A stretch of DNA of 64,000 bases, from the NCBI GenBank assembly GCA_036245525.1, contig BTPG01000003.1, positions 141,997,005 to 142,061,004 on the forward strand. Reading direction: 5' to 3'. The position numbers were made by a program, and so were the translations under genes. This document shows positions 1 through 10,861 of this stretch, piece by piece. The notes below the pieces were generated by a model. That model was not told the DNA's origin, made no database searches, and saw only the letters and a list, made by a program, of their open reading frames with translations. Source of the DNA: Semisulcospira habei (taxonomy: Eukaryota; Mollusca; Gastropoda; Semisulcospiridae). How positions within the stretch are numbered: position 1 is the first letter of the stretch; each line of letters begins with the position of its first letter.

Positions 1-305
1 AGGGAGAGAGAATTACGTCATATTTAGAATATGTCTGCGTTGTGACAGAGTTGCCTCTTTTACGTCACCGCCACCGGTCTGACTTTCTCCAGATGTCAAG
101 ATTTTTTACTGTTTTGTTTTTTCTGAAAAGAATTAATTTTTACTGAAGAAGTTGAAAGGGTACAAAGCTGGCTAACGAACTTATCCAACGTCTTTCTCCT
201 AAACTAGCCAGGCTATATCGGGTCACCTGAATCAGTGCTCTTCTGAAAGCGTGACGATGTGTTGTGTGCGTGCCTGTTAGTGTGTGCATGCGCGCGCGCT
301 CCAAA

Positions 306-376
306 CATCTCTAAGAGACATAGATCCTGATGCGCTGTCCGGCCGGGCGCATGAGGATCTATGCCTCTAGGAGATG
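306..376. repeat. Hairpin of the 'atagatcctcatgag' fold-back family
   Basis: The left arm (306-335) and right arm (347-376) are inverted complements centred on gctgtccggccg. The arms carry the strings agacatagatcc and ggatctatgcc. Similar palindromes lie at 17454-17493, 23693-23753 and 52081-52140. It looks like a non-autonomous fold-back repeat; no target duplication was identified. Confidence 0.6.
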
Positions 377-814
377 CGTGCATATATGTGAGAAAGAGAG
401 AGAATTAAGTCAGATATTTACAGTATTATGTCAATGCCGTCTGCGTGGTGACGGAGTTGCCTCTTTTACGTCACCGCCACTGTGTGACTATCTATAATTT
501 GGTTTGTTTACAATTCTGCCGGCAGCGCTAGCCTCACCTATCTGGTTTGTGAGTATCTGTAACTAGAGGCAAATTTGTATCGTGATATCGTTACATTGTT
601 GTGTAATGTTCTGTGCATCTACTGTGGGAAATCAGGGTATTTACCCGACCACATATAGTAATGCACCTTCGTGTTTGTGTATGTATCTCCTGCCTACTTC
701 CTAAGTTCCGGAGAAAGACATGGGTGGTATAAGAGACCTGATAAATTCTTTTTGAGGATGCAAATGATCGTCTTATTCTATACCTGCGTATTTATCTGTG
801 GGCTGGCGATTGCG

Positions 815-930
815 GGGTAGGCGGGGGCAGGGGATCTAACTGTTTGTCTGTCTAGGGCTGTGTGATTCCCCTTGGTTTGTTTACAGTTCTGCCAGCGCTA
901 GCCCGGCTCACCTATCTGGTTTGTGAGTAT
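815..930 (-). repeat. Copy of short dispersed repeat shared with 25212-25378 and 54805-54910
   Basis: This stretch reads ggcgggggcaggggatctaa, continues through attccccttggt, and ends at cacctatctggtttgtgag. It is the reverse complement of the segment at 54805-54910 and of the left half of the fold-back at 25212-25378. A shorter piece of the same family is at about 497-560. It has no coding potential and is probably a short SINE or MITE. Confidence 0.65.
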
Positions 931-949
931 CTATAGAAGTCAAGTGTGT

Positions 950-989
<40 letters not shown>

Positions 990-1701
990 GTTTCAAGTAA
1001 TTGATTTCTGAAAAGAATTAATTTTTACGAAGTAGAAGTTGAAAGCCGGATACCTGACTAAGGCAAACTCATCCAGTCTTTCTGCAAACTAGTTGTGCAA
1101 AAGTTAAAGTAATTATGACAAATTACGGACTCTAATCTGGGTCAACCGACTTTCTATAAACCGTTGTTTATGTCTTCAATGACTGAGACATTCACTTGTA
1201 CACTGAACTGACTTGATGCCGGCTCGGACGGAGGCTCAGTCTCCGCCGCACTGACCGGCCGCACTACTAAGAAAGTATCATTCGGATTCATTCCCCAAGC
1301 CTGTCAGTTTCAAGCTTGTGCCGTATTTCAGACATGTCGGACTGAGACTCATTCTCTTGTTTACATACATACCGCATACATACAATTACAAGTACTAATC
1401 AAGTATGCACACTATACGGCGCTTCCGAGTCGCGCCAAAAGTACGTAGTTCCGCAGCGACTGGCCCGGCTTTACAACACTTATGACGTAATTTTTATCTC
1501 GTTACTTCAATTGTGAGAGGTTTCCCAGTCGGCCCGCCTTCAGTATTAAACTGATTAGTCGCCCCACCGCGACCCGTCCTAAAAAGTCCCTTCTATAAAT
1601 AGAAGGGACTTTAAAAAATACGGACTCAAATCAGTGCCGCAGATCACGACTGAACCAGTTTTTGTGAAACGGCCATCATCTTGTTGTCGATGAGTGTAAC
1701 C

Positions 1702-2837
1702 TGTTACACTACCGCAGCCACACGCAAGGTGTTGTAGATGGAAGACGCAGCCAGACAAGAGTGTTTCCAGAAGAGTCTTTTATTTCTTGGTCATCGTGGG
1801 TCTAATAGGTTGGGCACAACCAACCTACTAGCATGGCATACTAAAATGGCGAAAATACCGGAGCTCGGTCTCTCGCTTCTCAGCTCCCTCTATCTATCTA
1901 TCTCACTCTCTTCGTTGTGTACTCTCTATCTATCTCGTTCCCTTCGTTGTGAGCTCTCTCGTTCTGGTCATTGTGCGAGCTCTCTCTCTATCTCGTTTTC
2001 TTCGTTGTGAGCTCTCTCGTTCTGGTGTTTACCCCCAATATATATACCCGTTCTGGCCGAGGGCATCGCCCCTTTGTCTCAACCAGTCAAAGGGGCTATT
2101 ACTGTCACCCATATTATTCCACATCTATCATGGTGGCCAGCGTCCCCTGACCCTATCTGTCAAAGGAGCTATTACTGTCGCCCATAATCTATCCCCCATC
2201 TGCTCTGGTGGATAGCGCCCTCTGATCCTAGCTGACCAGGGACCCATTACTGTCTCTCATAATTATTCCACATCTATTATGCTGGTCAGCGTCCTCTGAT
2301 CCTAGCTATCAAAGGAACTCATTACTGTCTCTCCTAATTATTCCACATCTATTATGGTGGCCAGCGTCCTCTGATCCTAGCTATCAAAGGAACCCATTAC
2401 TGTCTCTCATAATTATTCCACATCTATTATGGTGGCCAGCGTCCTCTGATCTTAGCTGACCAGGGACCCATTACTGTCTCTCCTAATTATTCCACATCTA
2501 TTATGGTGGCCAGCGTCCTCTGATCTTAGCTGACCAGGGACCCATTACTGTCTCTCCTAATTATTCCACATCTATTATGGTGGCCAGCGTCCTCTGATCT
2601 TAGCTGACCAGTAACCTATTACTGACTCTCATAATTATTCTTTGTCAGCAGGAGTCTGTGTTCCTCACTACTAACGAGGGCTCATTATTTATTCATTAGT
2701 CCCAGCTTAGTAGGGCCGGCCACTTGTCAACTCCACGTGAGCCCGTGGTACTAATTATACCCTCGTTATTTTCATATCAAGGGAAATTATAAAATTACCC
2801 GACCGTGATATTGGTCGTATACACTTATAGTGTAACA
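1702..2837 (-). repeat. 3' LTR of the gypsy element
   Basis: On the minus strand this is the downstream LTR. It contains a CT/TATC-rich stretch (about 1880-2030) and an array of about seven degenerate tandem units of roughly 70-75 bp (about 2090-2640). Each unit carries cacatctattatggtggcc and a following agcgtcctctgatc. Immediately outside it, at 2838-2860 read on the minus strand, is a purine-rich stretch ending gtttgggaggagt, a good polypurine-tract candidate. Short plus-strand open frames inside are low-complexity by-products. Confidence 0.93.
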
Positions 2838-3054
2838 ACTCCTCCCAAACCTACCCGAAAAAAAAAAGGAATCTTAATTCACAAGATTCGTTTTTTTTTC
2901 ATTACACAATATTCAGACAACAACATCATTTCAAACAATTAAACATGTTATCCACAAGATTGAAATACATCATTTTTCGGAATGACCGCTTATTTAAATC
3001 GATCACTCCTTATTAAAAATTATTATTGTCCGGCGTAATCACGCCCATAAATGT

Positions 3055-3612
3055 TCACATCAAAATCGTCGACTCGGTTATGTCTTTGCACATGTGTTCG
3101 TTATTCTTCACGATTCTTCCTGGATCGCAACACGTTGATCCTTGGTTACCCCAACGACGGGTAAACTTGACAACGTTCGAGGCGGGGAGTAACTGCACTC
3201 CTCCCTCCATCATCGGCGTAGAGTCCTTCGCTCTTGCGACGTCATTCACGTCTGCTGATTGCACAGCCGCCGAAATCAACGTAGGCACAGTGACCTCACG
3301 TTCACCCTTCCTGAGTCGTGATAATATGGAGCCAAACCATGCGCTAGTTTTCTTTTTATATCGTATACACCCTACCCGAATTATGATCACTACAACTGTC
3401 CCTACGATAGAACCAATGATGATCTGTTTCCATATCGCCCATTCTTGTTTTGGCTTAACGAATCGCATGCTCTGAAGTCGAGCAATTAGATGATCCATTG
3501 GCATTTCCTTAATTTCATCTAACTCTTTGGGCAAAGAGATGGGATCGTAGTCTGGTAAAGCGCTATGAAATGGTGTCCATAACGTTATATTGGAAAAGGC
3601 ATAGTTTTCCAT
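3055..3612 (-). pseudogene. Env-like region, C-terminal membrane-anchor piece
   Basis: This 185-codon minus-strand frame lies between pol and the 3' LTR, where envelope-type genes of some gypsy elements lie. It has one strong hydrophobic segment (residues about 66-82, rich in I, V and G) followed by basic residues (RYKKK) and a polar tail, as in the anchor of a type I membrane protein. It is separated by a single in-frame TAG (3613-3615) from the next frame upstream. A relation to envelope proteins rests on position and topology only; I see no diagnostic motif. The coding sequence is broken and probably not functional. Confidence 0.45.
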
Positions 3613-4156
3613 CTATCCTATCAATTTGTCTTCCACCTGATACTGGCTCTCTTGTTGGTAGTAAGGGGTTAACATCAATCTATCACTAATAGCCGTACAT
3701 GATTCATTGAGGCGGATTAGCGATACTGGTGGGTTGATTTGTTGGTACGTGACCCCTTTACCGTGACAACTAATACTCATCTCTAGTGGACTATGATTAC
3801 TAATGACCCATAGCCCATCCATTATATACCGTGCCATAGGTAACACTGTACCCCACTTGACCTTTGTTTGGCATTGTGTTGCAATTACGTCTGAATTGTT
3901 TAAACACAGCGCCGTAACACAAAACTGATTAATGTTCATAGGATATATTGCACTTTCGAATCGCACAGAATCCTATCAAGGGTTTGGAACGAGCTTCAAG
4001 TTCAGCTTCCGTAAGGAACGCGAACCGCGTACGTTGCGCGTCTCCTGCTATTGTTGTGGATTCTAAGTCATACTGAGCCGTCATTGATTCTGGCGCAGGC
4101 CGACCTGAATCTCCAGTTACTAGTGGTAACTTCATCAAGTTTTTGAAATACGACAT
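3613..4156 (-). pseudogene. Env-like region, upstream fragments with frameshift and stop
   Basis: Two overlapping minus-strand frames (3929-4156 and 3613-3966) are out of phase with each other and end at the TAG before the membrane-anchor piece. The second is cysteine-containing, with several short hydrophobic stretches, like an ectodomain. Together with 3055-3612 they suggest one gene broken by a frameshift near 3930-3966 and a stop at 3613. The region that would encode the rest of an ectodomain is missing between here and the end of pol, where only an A-rich run (about 4204-4226) is found. Function is not demonstrable. Confidence 0.4.
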
Positions 4157-4362
4157 TGTGATTAATATTTAAACCCTGCGCTAGCCCCAATACTATCAGA
4201 CTAAAAAAAAAAAAAAAAAAAAAAAATTCATCTTGTTGTTGTCTGCAACATACGAGATATCACCAGAGACTTATACCACTGTCTCTGACAAAACTCAAAT
4301 CATGCTTCATGATTTACACATTACAATAGTCCTCTCCCAGATACCGTCTGAGAGTCGCATTT

Positions 4363-7300
4363 CTAATTTGAAGCCTTCTTTGGCAGAAGAGTCAGTATCG
4401 CTTCAAGAATTTCCCTAACCCCATTAGTCTGTAAACTAGGCTGAATCGAACGATTGTCGTCGATCTCCCCATCATCAGAACTGTCTGATGTGCCCTTGCT
4501 ACAACTAACGTTTACTGCTGAGAGAGATCTTTTCTCTCTTGTCTTTAGGCGCTTTCTTAACTCCATTAACGGAACGTCCTCCTCGGATGAAGAATTCTCA
4601 CGCTCTTTTCGCACCCCCCTAGTCAGTCTGTCTCGTGCGTTCTCTTGCCCTACTGCATCGTCACTGTCGCTATCGGATGATTCTGGAGCTACAACCTGTG
4701 TGGCTTTACGTAATGTTCTCCCCCTGGCTTTTGGGATAGGCCACTCGCTAATTTTGGCTATCCGCAAGTGTTCAGCATGTGAACTGACCTCAGTGCCATC
4801 TAGTTGATGTCGTACCCTGAATGTGACAGGCGACAATTGTTCCACCACTCTATAGTGCGACCTCCACTTACTGTCTAACTTATTGTGTCTACGGTGATTA
4901 CGAAGGTACACTGGATCACCGACCTTAATCTCGACAGGCTGTACACCTCTATTAGCATACTTAGCCCCCTTCTTCTGTGCTTTCTTAATTCGCCGATACA
5001 CCTGGGTGAAGGCCTTGTGTTGCTGCTCAAGCGCTATCTTGTGAAAATCTTCACCAGCGTATTTTCTTCGGGGTCTAAGGATGTTATCTAACGGTAGCAC
5101 TGGATCGCGACCGTACAGTAAAAAGAAAGGAGATTCCTGCGTAGTTTCCGAAACACAAACCCTATAAGCTGCTAGTACCTGGTTAATATGCACGTCCCAT
5201 GTCGAAAAATCCTCTTGTATCTTTTTGGACAGAAGGTCGTTAAAAGTTCTGTGAAAACGTTCGACCTTAGCATTGGACTGTGGGTGATAAAGACTGGTCG
5301 TGACATGATCTATGTTCAGTTCTGCCAGCGTTTCTGCCATAACCCTATTCACATTCTCAGATCCATTGTCTGATACTATCTGCAATGGACAGCCATGTCT
5401 GGGTAGAATTTCTTCTACGAGCAGCTGTACCACTGACTGCGGCGTTTTATCTGGTACAGGGAACGCCTCTACCCAACCTGTCAGATGACAGATGAATGCT
5501 ATGACATAGCGATTCCCGCTAAGGGAGCGGTCAAACGGACCTGCCAAGTCCAATGACAACTTAGCGAATGGGTATGGAGGAATGTCCATTTCCTGTACGG
5601 GGGCCCTTTTCTTTTGTAACACTCTAGACTGACAGATGACACACCCACTAACATATTCATACAGTTGTTTGTACATGTTAGGCCAGTAATACTTTCTACT
5701 GACTGTGTCATGAGTCTTGTCGATCCCTAAATGACCATTTTCGTCATGGTACTGTCTGACTACGTACTCTACCAAGTGAGACGGAACATACAATCTGGCT
5801 ACTGGTTCATCATCAGGATGAGACAAGAAATATAGAACATCCTCTATCAGCATGTATCTCCTATTGACTGTCATGGTTCCTTGTTCACTAATCAATAAGT
5901 CCTTTAAGCGCACTATTTCAGAATCCTTCTCCTGTTCCTCAATAATATCAAACCCTGGAAGATCAACTTTTTCCAGCTTCTCGTCACACCCTGCCCTTAT
6001 TGTACAACTAGCAAACTGCTTGGGTGTGAATTGGTTGGAGTTTATGACTCCTATGACAAAAGCATTGTCATTGACCTCTCTGGTTAACTCTTCTTCTTCC
6101 TCATGCTCTGGCATGTGAGTACCACCCGGCGTTCTGGATAGTAAGTCTGCCAAAACATTTTGGGGACCTGGGATATATTCAATAGTACAATTATATCCTG
6201 AAATGCCTAGGGCCCACATCTGCACCTTCTTATTCTGCATTGGTGAATTAAGCAAATACTTAAGAGGCATGTGATCCGTGCGGATTACAAACTCCGCATT
6301 ATGCAAGTAGTGATTTAGCTTTTGAAGCGCATAATGGATCGCAAAAGCCTCTTTCTCTATTGTCGACCATTTTCTTTGGCTAGTACTAAGTTTATGGGAT
6401 AGAAAATAAATAGGTCTTTCTACCTTTGAGCCTGGGGAAATGTCTGAATCCTCATCGCATCTTTGCGCGAGACATGCCCCCACGCATGTGTCGCTGGCAT
6501 CCGTGTAAAGGATGTACGGACGCCGTGTATCTGGATAGGCTAACACTGGTGCTACGGCTAACGTTTCCTTCATCAAATCAAACGCTTTCTGGCATTCCTC
6601 TGTCCAACTGAATCTCGCATACTTTCGTGTCAGTGCTATGATTGGCTCAGCCATCTGAGAGAAATTAGGAATCATTTTCCTGTAAAACCCAATCATACCA
6701 ATGAACGAACGGCACTCTCTGACACAGGTCGGAGCCGCCATAGCCCTAATGACTTTTACCTTTTCCTCATCCGGTTTTATCCCCTGGTTACTAATGACAA
6801 ACCCTAAGTATTTGGTTTCTTCCTCAAAGAACTGACACTTCTTGAGTTTCAGCTTCAGGTCATGCTGTCTCAATCGATCAAAGACTGTCTGAAGGTGACA
6901 CAGATGGTCTTCTATTGTTTCTGAGAAGATCAAAATGTCATCGAGATAGGCACAGGCAAAACCTTCTAAACCGGCTAGCACGATATTCATAAGCATCATG
7001 AACAATCCCGGTGCTCCCACCAAACCAAAAGGCATTTTCGTGAATTCGAATAATCCCTTGTGGCATGCAAATGCTACTCTATCCCTACTCTCCTGATCCG
7101 CCATCTTGACCTGCCAGTATCCCGACTTAAGGTCCAGACTGGTAAAATACTTGGCCTTTCCAAGCAGTGACAAAATGTCATCTATCAGCGGTAGTGGGTA
7201 CGATGTTTTCTTTGTAACCTCATTCAGTTTTCTAAAGTCAACACATAAACGTTTCGACCCATCCTTCTTGGATACAATCACTAAACTAAAAGACCATGGG

Positions 7301-8342
7301 GACTGAGAACGTCTTATCACACCTGCCTGTAACATCTCTTCTAGAGCCTTGTCAACAATCTCTCTATCTTGAAGCGGGATTCTATACGGTTTTATCCTAA
7401 TGGGAGGATGATCGCCGGTATCTAGTTTCATCGTGACAGTGTCAGTAGCCCCTAAATCAAGGTCGCTATTCGCGAACAAGTCTTGATTGTTCGTAATGAG
7501 CTCTGACACTACATCTTTCATCTTCTCCGGCACAGTGACTTCCGTCAAGTCGACTGCCGATACCTGCCGATCAACCGACCCTATCTGTACTTCATGTACT
7601 TCCTGAACTGCTGTTACCTTCCCTACAACACAACCCCTTCTAACTCTATACGTCTTGTTTGTGTTGTTTACTATCAGTATGGGGTACGTCTGGTGCTTAT
7701 TTTGCCTGACTACCGTGCTTGTCACTAACAGTCCCGGTTCTTGTGCTATAAATCCCTTGTCTGTTTCCGAAATCTCTAAGAGTGTCTCTCTTGCAAAATA
7801 CGGAGCATTCTTCATCCGTACCTGGAGTACTTCTGCCGTCTGAGGTTTTATCACTTTCGTCTTAGTCACTCTGACCAAAGACGAAATGTGGATGTCCTGT
7901 TCATAGGGCACATAAACACTTCCGACTCTGAGTTTCTTCAAGTCAAAATAAATCCTCACCCCGTTTTTGTCTAACCAGTCATTTCCCAAAATAAAGTTCC
8001 TGTTGAGCCCTGATACCACGTAGAACTTATGTTTAAACTTTTGCCCCGCTACCGTAAATTCTAATTCTGAACTCCCCAATACGTGTAAAGCTTCTCCACT
8101 AACTGACTGTAACGACACATCTACCTTTCCTAACTTTGGCTTATGACTGAGTTTATCGTAAGCCCCCTTGCTAATCAAAGACACCTCTGCTCCCGTATCG
8201 ATCAAGCTACGAAATCGTTGCTTCCCAATTTTGAACACTATGCACTTAGGGCTACCCGCTACATTAATGCTAAACAACTGACTCTTTCTACTTTTCCGGT
8301 CCTGCGTAACGGCTTCGTGTGCCGCAGAACCTTCTAGTTTTC
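4363..8342 (-). CDS. pol: Gypsy Pol polyprotein (PR-RT-RNase H-IN)
   Basis: The minus-strand frame is open for about 1,300 codons below 8277 and stays open upstream to the gag stop. Domains in order: an aspartic protease with DTGA (about residue 27 counted from 8277); reverse transcriptase with LDLKSGYWQV and the catalytic YLDD box; RNase H with YTDASD and RTDHMPL; integrase with an HHCC zinc motif ending CVICQ, then the D, D and E of LDLAGPF, SDNGSEN and KVERFHR; and a C-terminal module like GPY/F. No stop interrupts it. The first in-frame codon at 8277 is TTG, not ATG, so it is more likely made as a Gag-Pol fusion by -1 frameshifting at 8337-8343. It would replicate and integrate the element. 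The C-terminal tail is rich in S, D and E. Confidence 0.93.
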
Positions 8343-9203
8343 CTGCCTCGGCGGAAACCTTCTTTGACCTTGTGGCCGCCTGTTTCTGGCCTTTCTACAT
8401 TCCCGCTGAATGTGACCTCGTTCCCCACACTTCCAGCATTGAATCGGGGGACGCATTGTTTGCTGACCAACCGTCCCTATCACTCGGCAATTTCGTGCCT
8501 GGTGCCCTACTCTCCCGCATTTAAAACAATTACGGTGACGAGCATGGTCTACTTCAATAGTCTCTTCTCCACCCCTAGCTGTCGCTCTCGGCTGACTAAC
8601 TGGCCGATTGTTTATCGTGCGTAGCTCAAACCTATGGCGAAGGTTTTCCTCCTGCATGGCCACCTGCACGGCCCTATCTAACGTATTTGAGTTGTCCCTC
8701 AGGACTTTCATCTTAAGAAAGTCGTGCGCCAATCCGTCAACAAAGAAATTTGTTAGTTGCCGTTGTACCACAGCAGCGCCCATCTGACTCGGGAAGGCTT
8801 CGCCGGCCAGAGTCATTAGTCGCTCTGCGTACAGAGGCACACTTTCCCTTGGGTTTTGTTTCACCCGCTGTAGCAACGCAAGAGCATGATTTTCATCGGC
8901 GATTTCGCCGAACCTTACGGTTAGCTGCCTTTTCAGTTCATCCCAATCCCCTGCCGCTTCCGTTTGTAAGAATCGATGGATAAAATCACTCACCACCCCC
9001 GAGCTTGCTTGATAAGCAATGACGGGGCGCCTGTTGAGGGCTTTTATTAGCACTGCATATTTGTCAATTTCTTTTGTCCACTCCCTAAATTTGGTAGGCT
9101 TTCCGTCAAACGTTCCTACCATCTGCCCTATACTCTGGGCGTTAATCGCCTGACTCATTTCCTCTACTTTTTCGCCTAAAATCCTAAACACTTCCTCTGC
9201 CAT
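8334..9203 (-). CDS. gag: Gypsy Gag with two zinc knuckles
   Basis: A 289-codon minus-strand ORF starting ATG at 9203. The N-terminal half resembles retrotransposon capsid (WTKEIDKYAVLIK, RVKQNPRESVPLYAERL). The C-terminal part has two CCHC knuckles, CFKCGRVGHQARNC and CWKCGERGHIQREC, which bind element RNA. The ORF ends at TAG 8334-8336, directly after the heptamer ggaaaac that could slip into the pol frame. It is intact, and it packages the RNA and nucleates the particle. Confidence 0.92.
   Translation of the reverse strand: MAEEVFRILGEKVEEMSQAINAQSIGQMVGTFDGKPTKFREWTKEIDKYAVLIKALNRRPVIAYQASSGVVSDFIHRFLQTEAAGDWDELKRQLTVRFGEIADENHALALLQRVKQNPRESVPLYAERLMTLAGEAFPSQMGAAVVQRQLTNFFVDGLAHDFLKMKVLRDNSNTLDRAVQVAMQEENLRHRFELRTINNRPVSQPRATARGGEETIEVDHARHRNCFKCGRVGHQARNCRVIGTVGQQTMRPPIQCWKCGERGHIQRECRKARNRRPQGQRRFPPRQEN
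8337..8343 (-). promoter_or_regulatory. Candidate -1 frameshift site between gag and pol
   Basis: On the minus strand the last sense codons of gag read G GAA AAC followed by TAG. A shift of -1 gives GGA AAA and enters the pol frame, which is open from here into the protease. The heptamer is not a perfect X XXY YYZ site, but the A-site AAAC is a common slip codon. Pol has no ATG near its start, which supports a recoding mechanism. I did not establish a downstream pseudoknot. Confidence 0.55.
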
Positions 9204-9729
9204 TTTTGTTTCTTTTTAACTGTAACAACAACACAACTCTAGCTAACTGGTCTGGCTCCTATATAAGACTCAACAAGGGTTAAACGAAAAAAGTCACTTA
9301 CCCCGTGATCCTTTCGGCTGTTGGTCTTGAATGAGTCGCAGACGTCTCGTGGGCTCGAACTCTGTTTTGTCCTTGACGTGGGCTCGAACTCTGCTTTTCT
9401 TGAAGTGGGCTCGAACTCTGCTTTTCCTTGACGTGGGCTCGAACTCTGCTTTTCTTGAAGTGGGCTCGAACTCTGCTTTTCTTGAAGTGGGCTCGAACTC
9501 TGCTTTTCTTGAAGTGGGCTCGAACTCTGCTTTTCTTGAAGTGGGCTCGAACTCTGCTTTTCTTGAAGTGGGCTTGCACTCTTCTCTTCTCTTTCTGGTC
9601 TGCTCTTCCCCCCTTGCGTCGTTGGCTGTCGATTTGGTGCTGATAGTCTAGTTTTTCTGTTTCTTCGTTCCTCTGTTTCTTCCCGTTCCGAGATCCTGGT
9701 CCACGGCACCAAATAAGAAGATACGGTAG
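9204..9729 (-). other. Gypsy leader with 27-bp tandem array and candidate primer-binding site
   Basis: This is the untranslated leader between the 5' LTR and gag. From about 9348 to 9575 it holds about nine copies of a 27-bp unit (plus strand: gtgggctcgaactctgcttt then tcttgaa). Because 27 is a multiple of three, both strands stay open and give repetitive peptides such as SSPLQEKQ; I do not regard these as genes. On the minus strand tggtgccgtg (9702-9711) is complementary to a tRNA 3' end including CCA, and the ten bases fit tRNA-His. It starts 18 nt after the LTR, farther than usual. Confidence 0.7.
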
Positions 9730-10861
9730 TGTTACACTACCGCAGCCACACGCAAGGTGTTGTAGATGGAAGACGCAGCCAGACAAGAGTGTTTCCAGAA
9801 GAGTCTTTTATTTCTTGGTCATCGTGGGTCTAATAGGTTGGGCACAACCAACCTACTAGCATGGCATACTAAAATGGCGAAAATACCGGAGCTCGGTCTC
9901 TCGCTTCTCAGCTCCCTCTATCTCACTCTCTTCGTTGTGTACTCTCTATCTATCTCGTTCCCTTCGTTGTGAGCTCTCTCGTTCTGGTCATTGTGCGAGC
10001 TCTCTCTCTATCTCGTTTTCTTCGTTGTGAGCTCTCTCGTTCTGGTGTTTACCCCCAATATATATACCCGTTCTGGCCGAGGGCATCGCCCCTTTGTCTC
10101 AACCAGTCAAAGGGGCTATTACTGTCACCCATATTATTCCACATCTATCATGGTGGCCAGCGTCCCCTGACCCTATCTGTCAAAGGAGCTATTACTGTCG
10201 CCCATAATCTATCCCCCATCTGCTCTGGTGGATAGCGCCCTCTGATCCTAGCTGACCAGGGACCCATTACTGTCTCTCATAATTATTCCACATCTATTAT
10301 GCTGGTCAGCGTCCTCTGATCCTAGCTATCAAAGGAACTCATTACTGTCTCTCCTAATTATTCCACATCTATTATGGTGGCCAGCGTCCTCTGATCCTAG
10401 CTATCAAAGGAACCCATTACTGTCTCTCATAATTATTCCACATCTATTATGGTGGCCAGCGTCCTCTGATCTTAGCTGACCAGGGACCCATTACTGTCTC
10501 TCCTAATTATTCCACATCTATTATGGTGGCCAGCGTCCTCTGATCTTAGCTGACCAGGGACCCATTACTCAGTGTCTCTCCTAATTATTCCACATCTATT
10601 ATGGTGGCCAGCGTCCTCTGATCTTAGCTGACCAGTAACCTATTACTGACTCTCATAATTATTCTTTGTCAGCAGGAGTCTGTGTTCCTCACTACTAACG
10701 AGGGCTCATTATTTATTCATTAGTCCCAGCTTAGTAGGGCCGGCCACTTGTCAACTCCACGTGAGCCCGTGGTACTAATTATACCCTCGTTATTTTCATA
10801 TCAAGGGAAATTATAAAATTACCCGACCGTGATATTGGTCGTATACACTTATAGTGTAACA
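9730..10861 (-). repeat. 5' LTR of the gypsy element
   Basis: This is the upstream LTR on the minus strand, matching 1702-2837 apart from two small indels. It would carry the element's promoter and start site. In host orientation its outer end is the one nearest to transketolase. It is followed by the target duplication aacc (10862-10865). Confidence 0.93.

Larger units (their letters stand above)
1..1701. other. Non-coding repeat-rich sequence upstream of the gypsy element
   Basis: No coding region is supported here. The stretch is built from repeats. A block at 1-76 recurs at about 400-490 (both contain the string gttgcctcttttacgtcacc). A block at about 100-230 recurs at 995-1160, and in inverted form at 14470-14640 and 14870-15005. 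Two copies of a short mobile repeat lie at about 497-560 and 815-930. A perfect-to-near-perfect hairpin lies at 306-376, and a T run spans about 952-986. It is probably 5' flanking DNA of the transketolase gene that was displaced by the LTR retrotransposon; that last point is inference from the target duplication at 1698-1701. Confidence 0.6.
1702..10861 (-). mobile_element. Complete Ty3/gypsy LTR retrotransposon
   Basis: Two near-identical direct repeats of about 1.13 kb (1702-2837 and 9730-10861) bracket gag, pol and an env-like region on the minus strand. Each LTR begins tgttacacta and ends with its exact complement tagtgtaaca. The bases aacc at 1698-1701 and 10862-10865 form a 4-bp target duplication. 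The pol order protease, reverse transcriptase, RNase H, integrase places it in Ty3/gypsy. By eye the LTRs differ only by an 8-bp microsatellite difference near 1900 and a 4-bp cagt insertion near 10570, so the insertion looks recent. It sits about 710 bp upstream of the transketolase start codon, in the opposite orientation. Confidence 0.95.

Noticed and set aside
1738..2215. Plus-strand open frames in the LTR (also at 9766-10235)
   Set aside because: They are identical in both LTRs, low in complexity (CT/TATC-derived) and antisense to the element; no protein family is visible.
2090..2640. CRISPR-like regular repeats
   Set aside because: Units of 70-75 bp are contiguous without unique spacers, degenerate, and duplicated in both LTRs of a retrotransposon in an animal genome.
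3026..3475. Plus-strand 149-codon ORF
   Set aside because: It is antisense to the env-like frame with the membrane segment and has no recognisable features.
9239..9786. Long repetitive ORFs on both strands in the gypsy leader
   Set aside because: They result from a 27-bp tandem repeat, a multiple of three, which keeps all frames alike. No ATG in good context, and gag starts further on.
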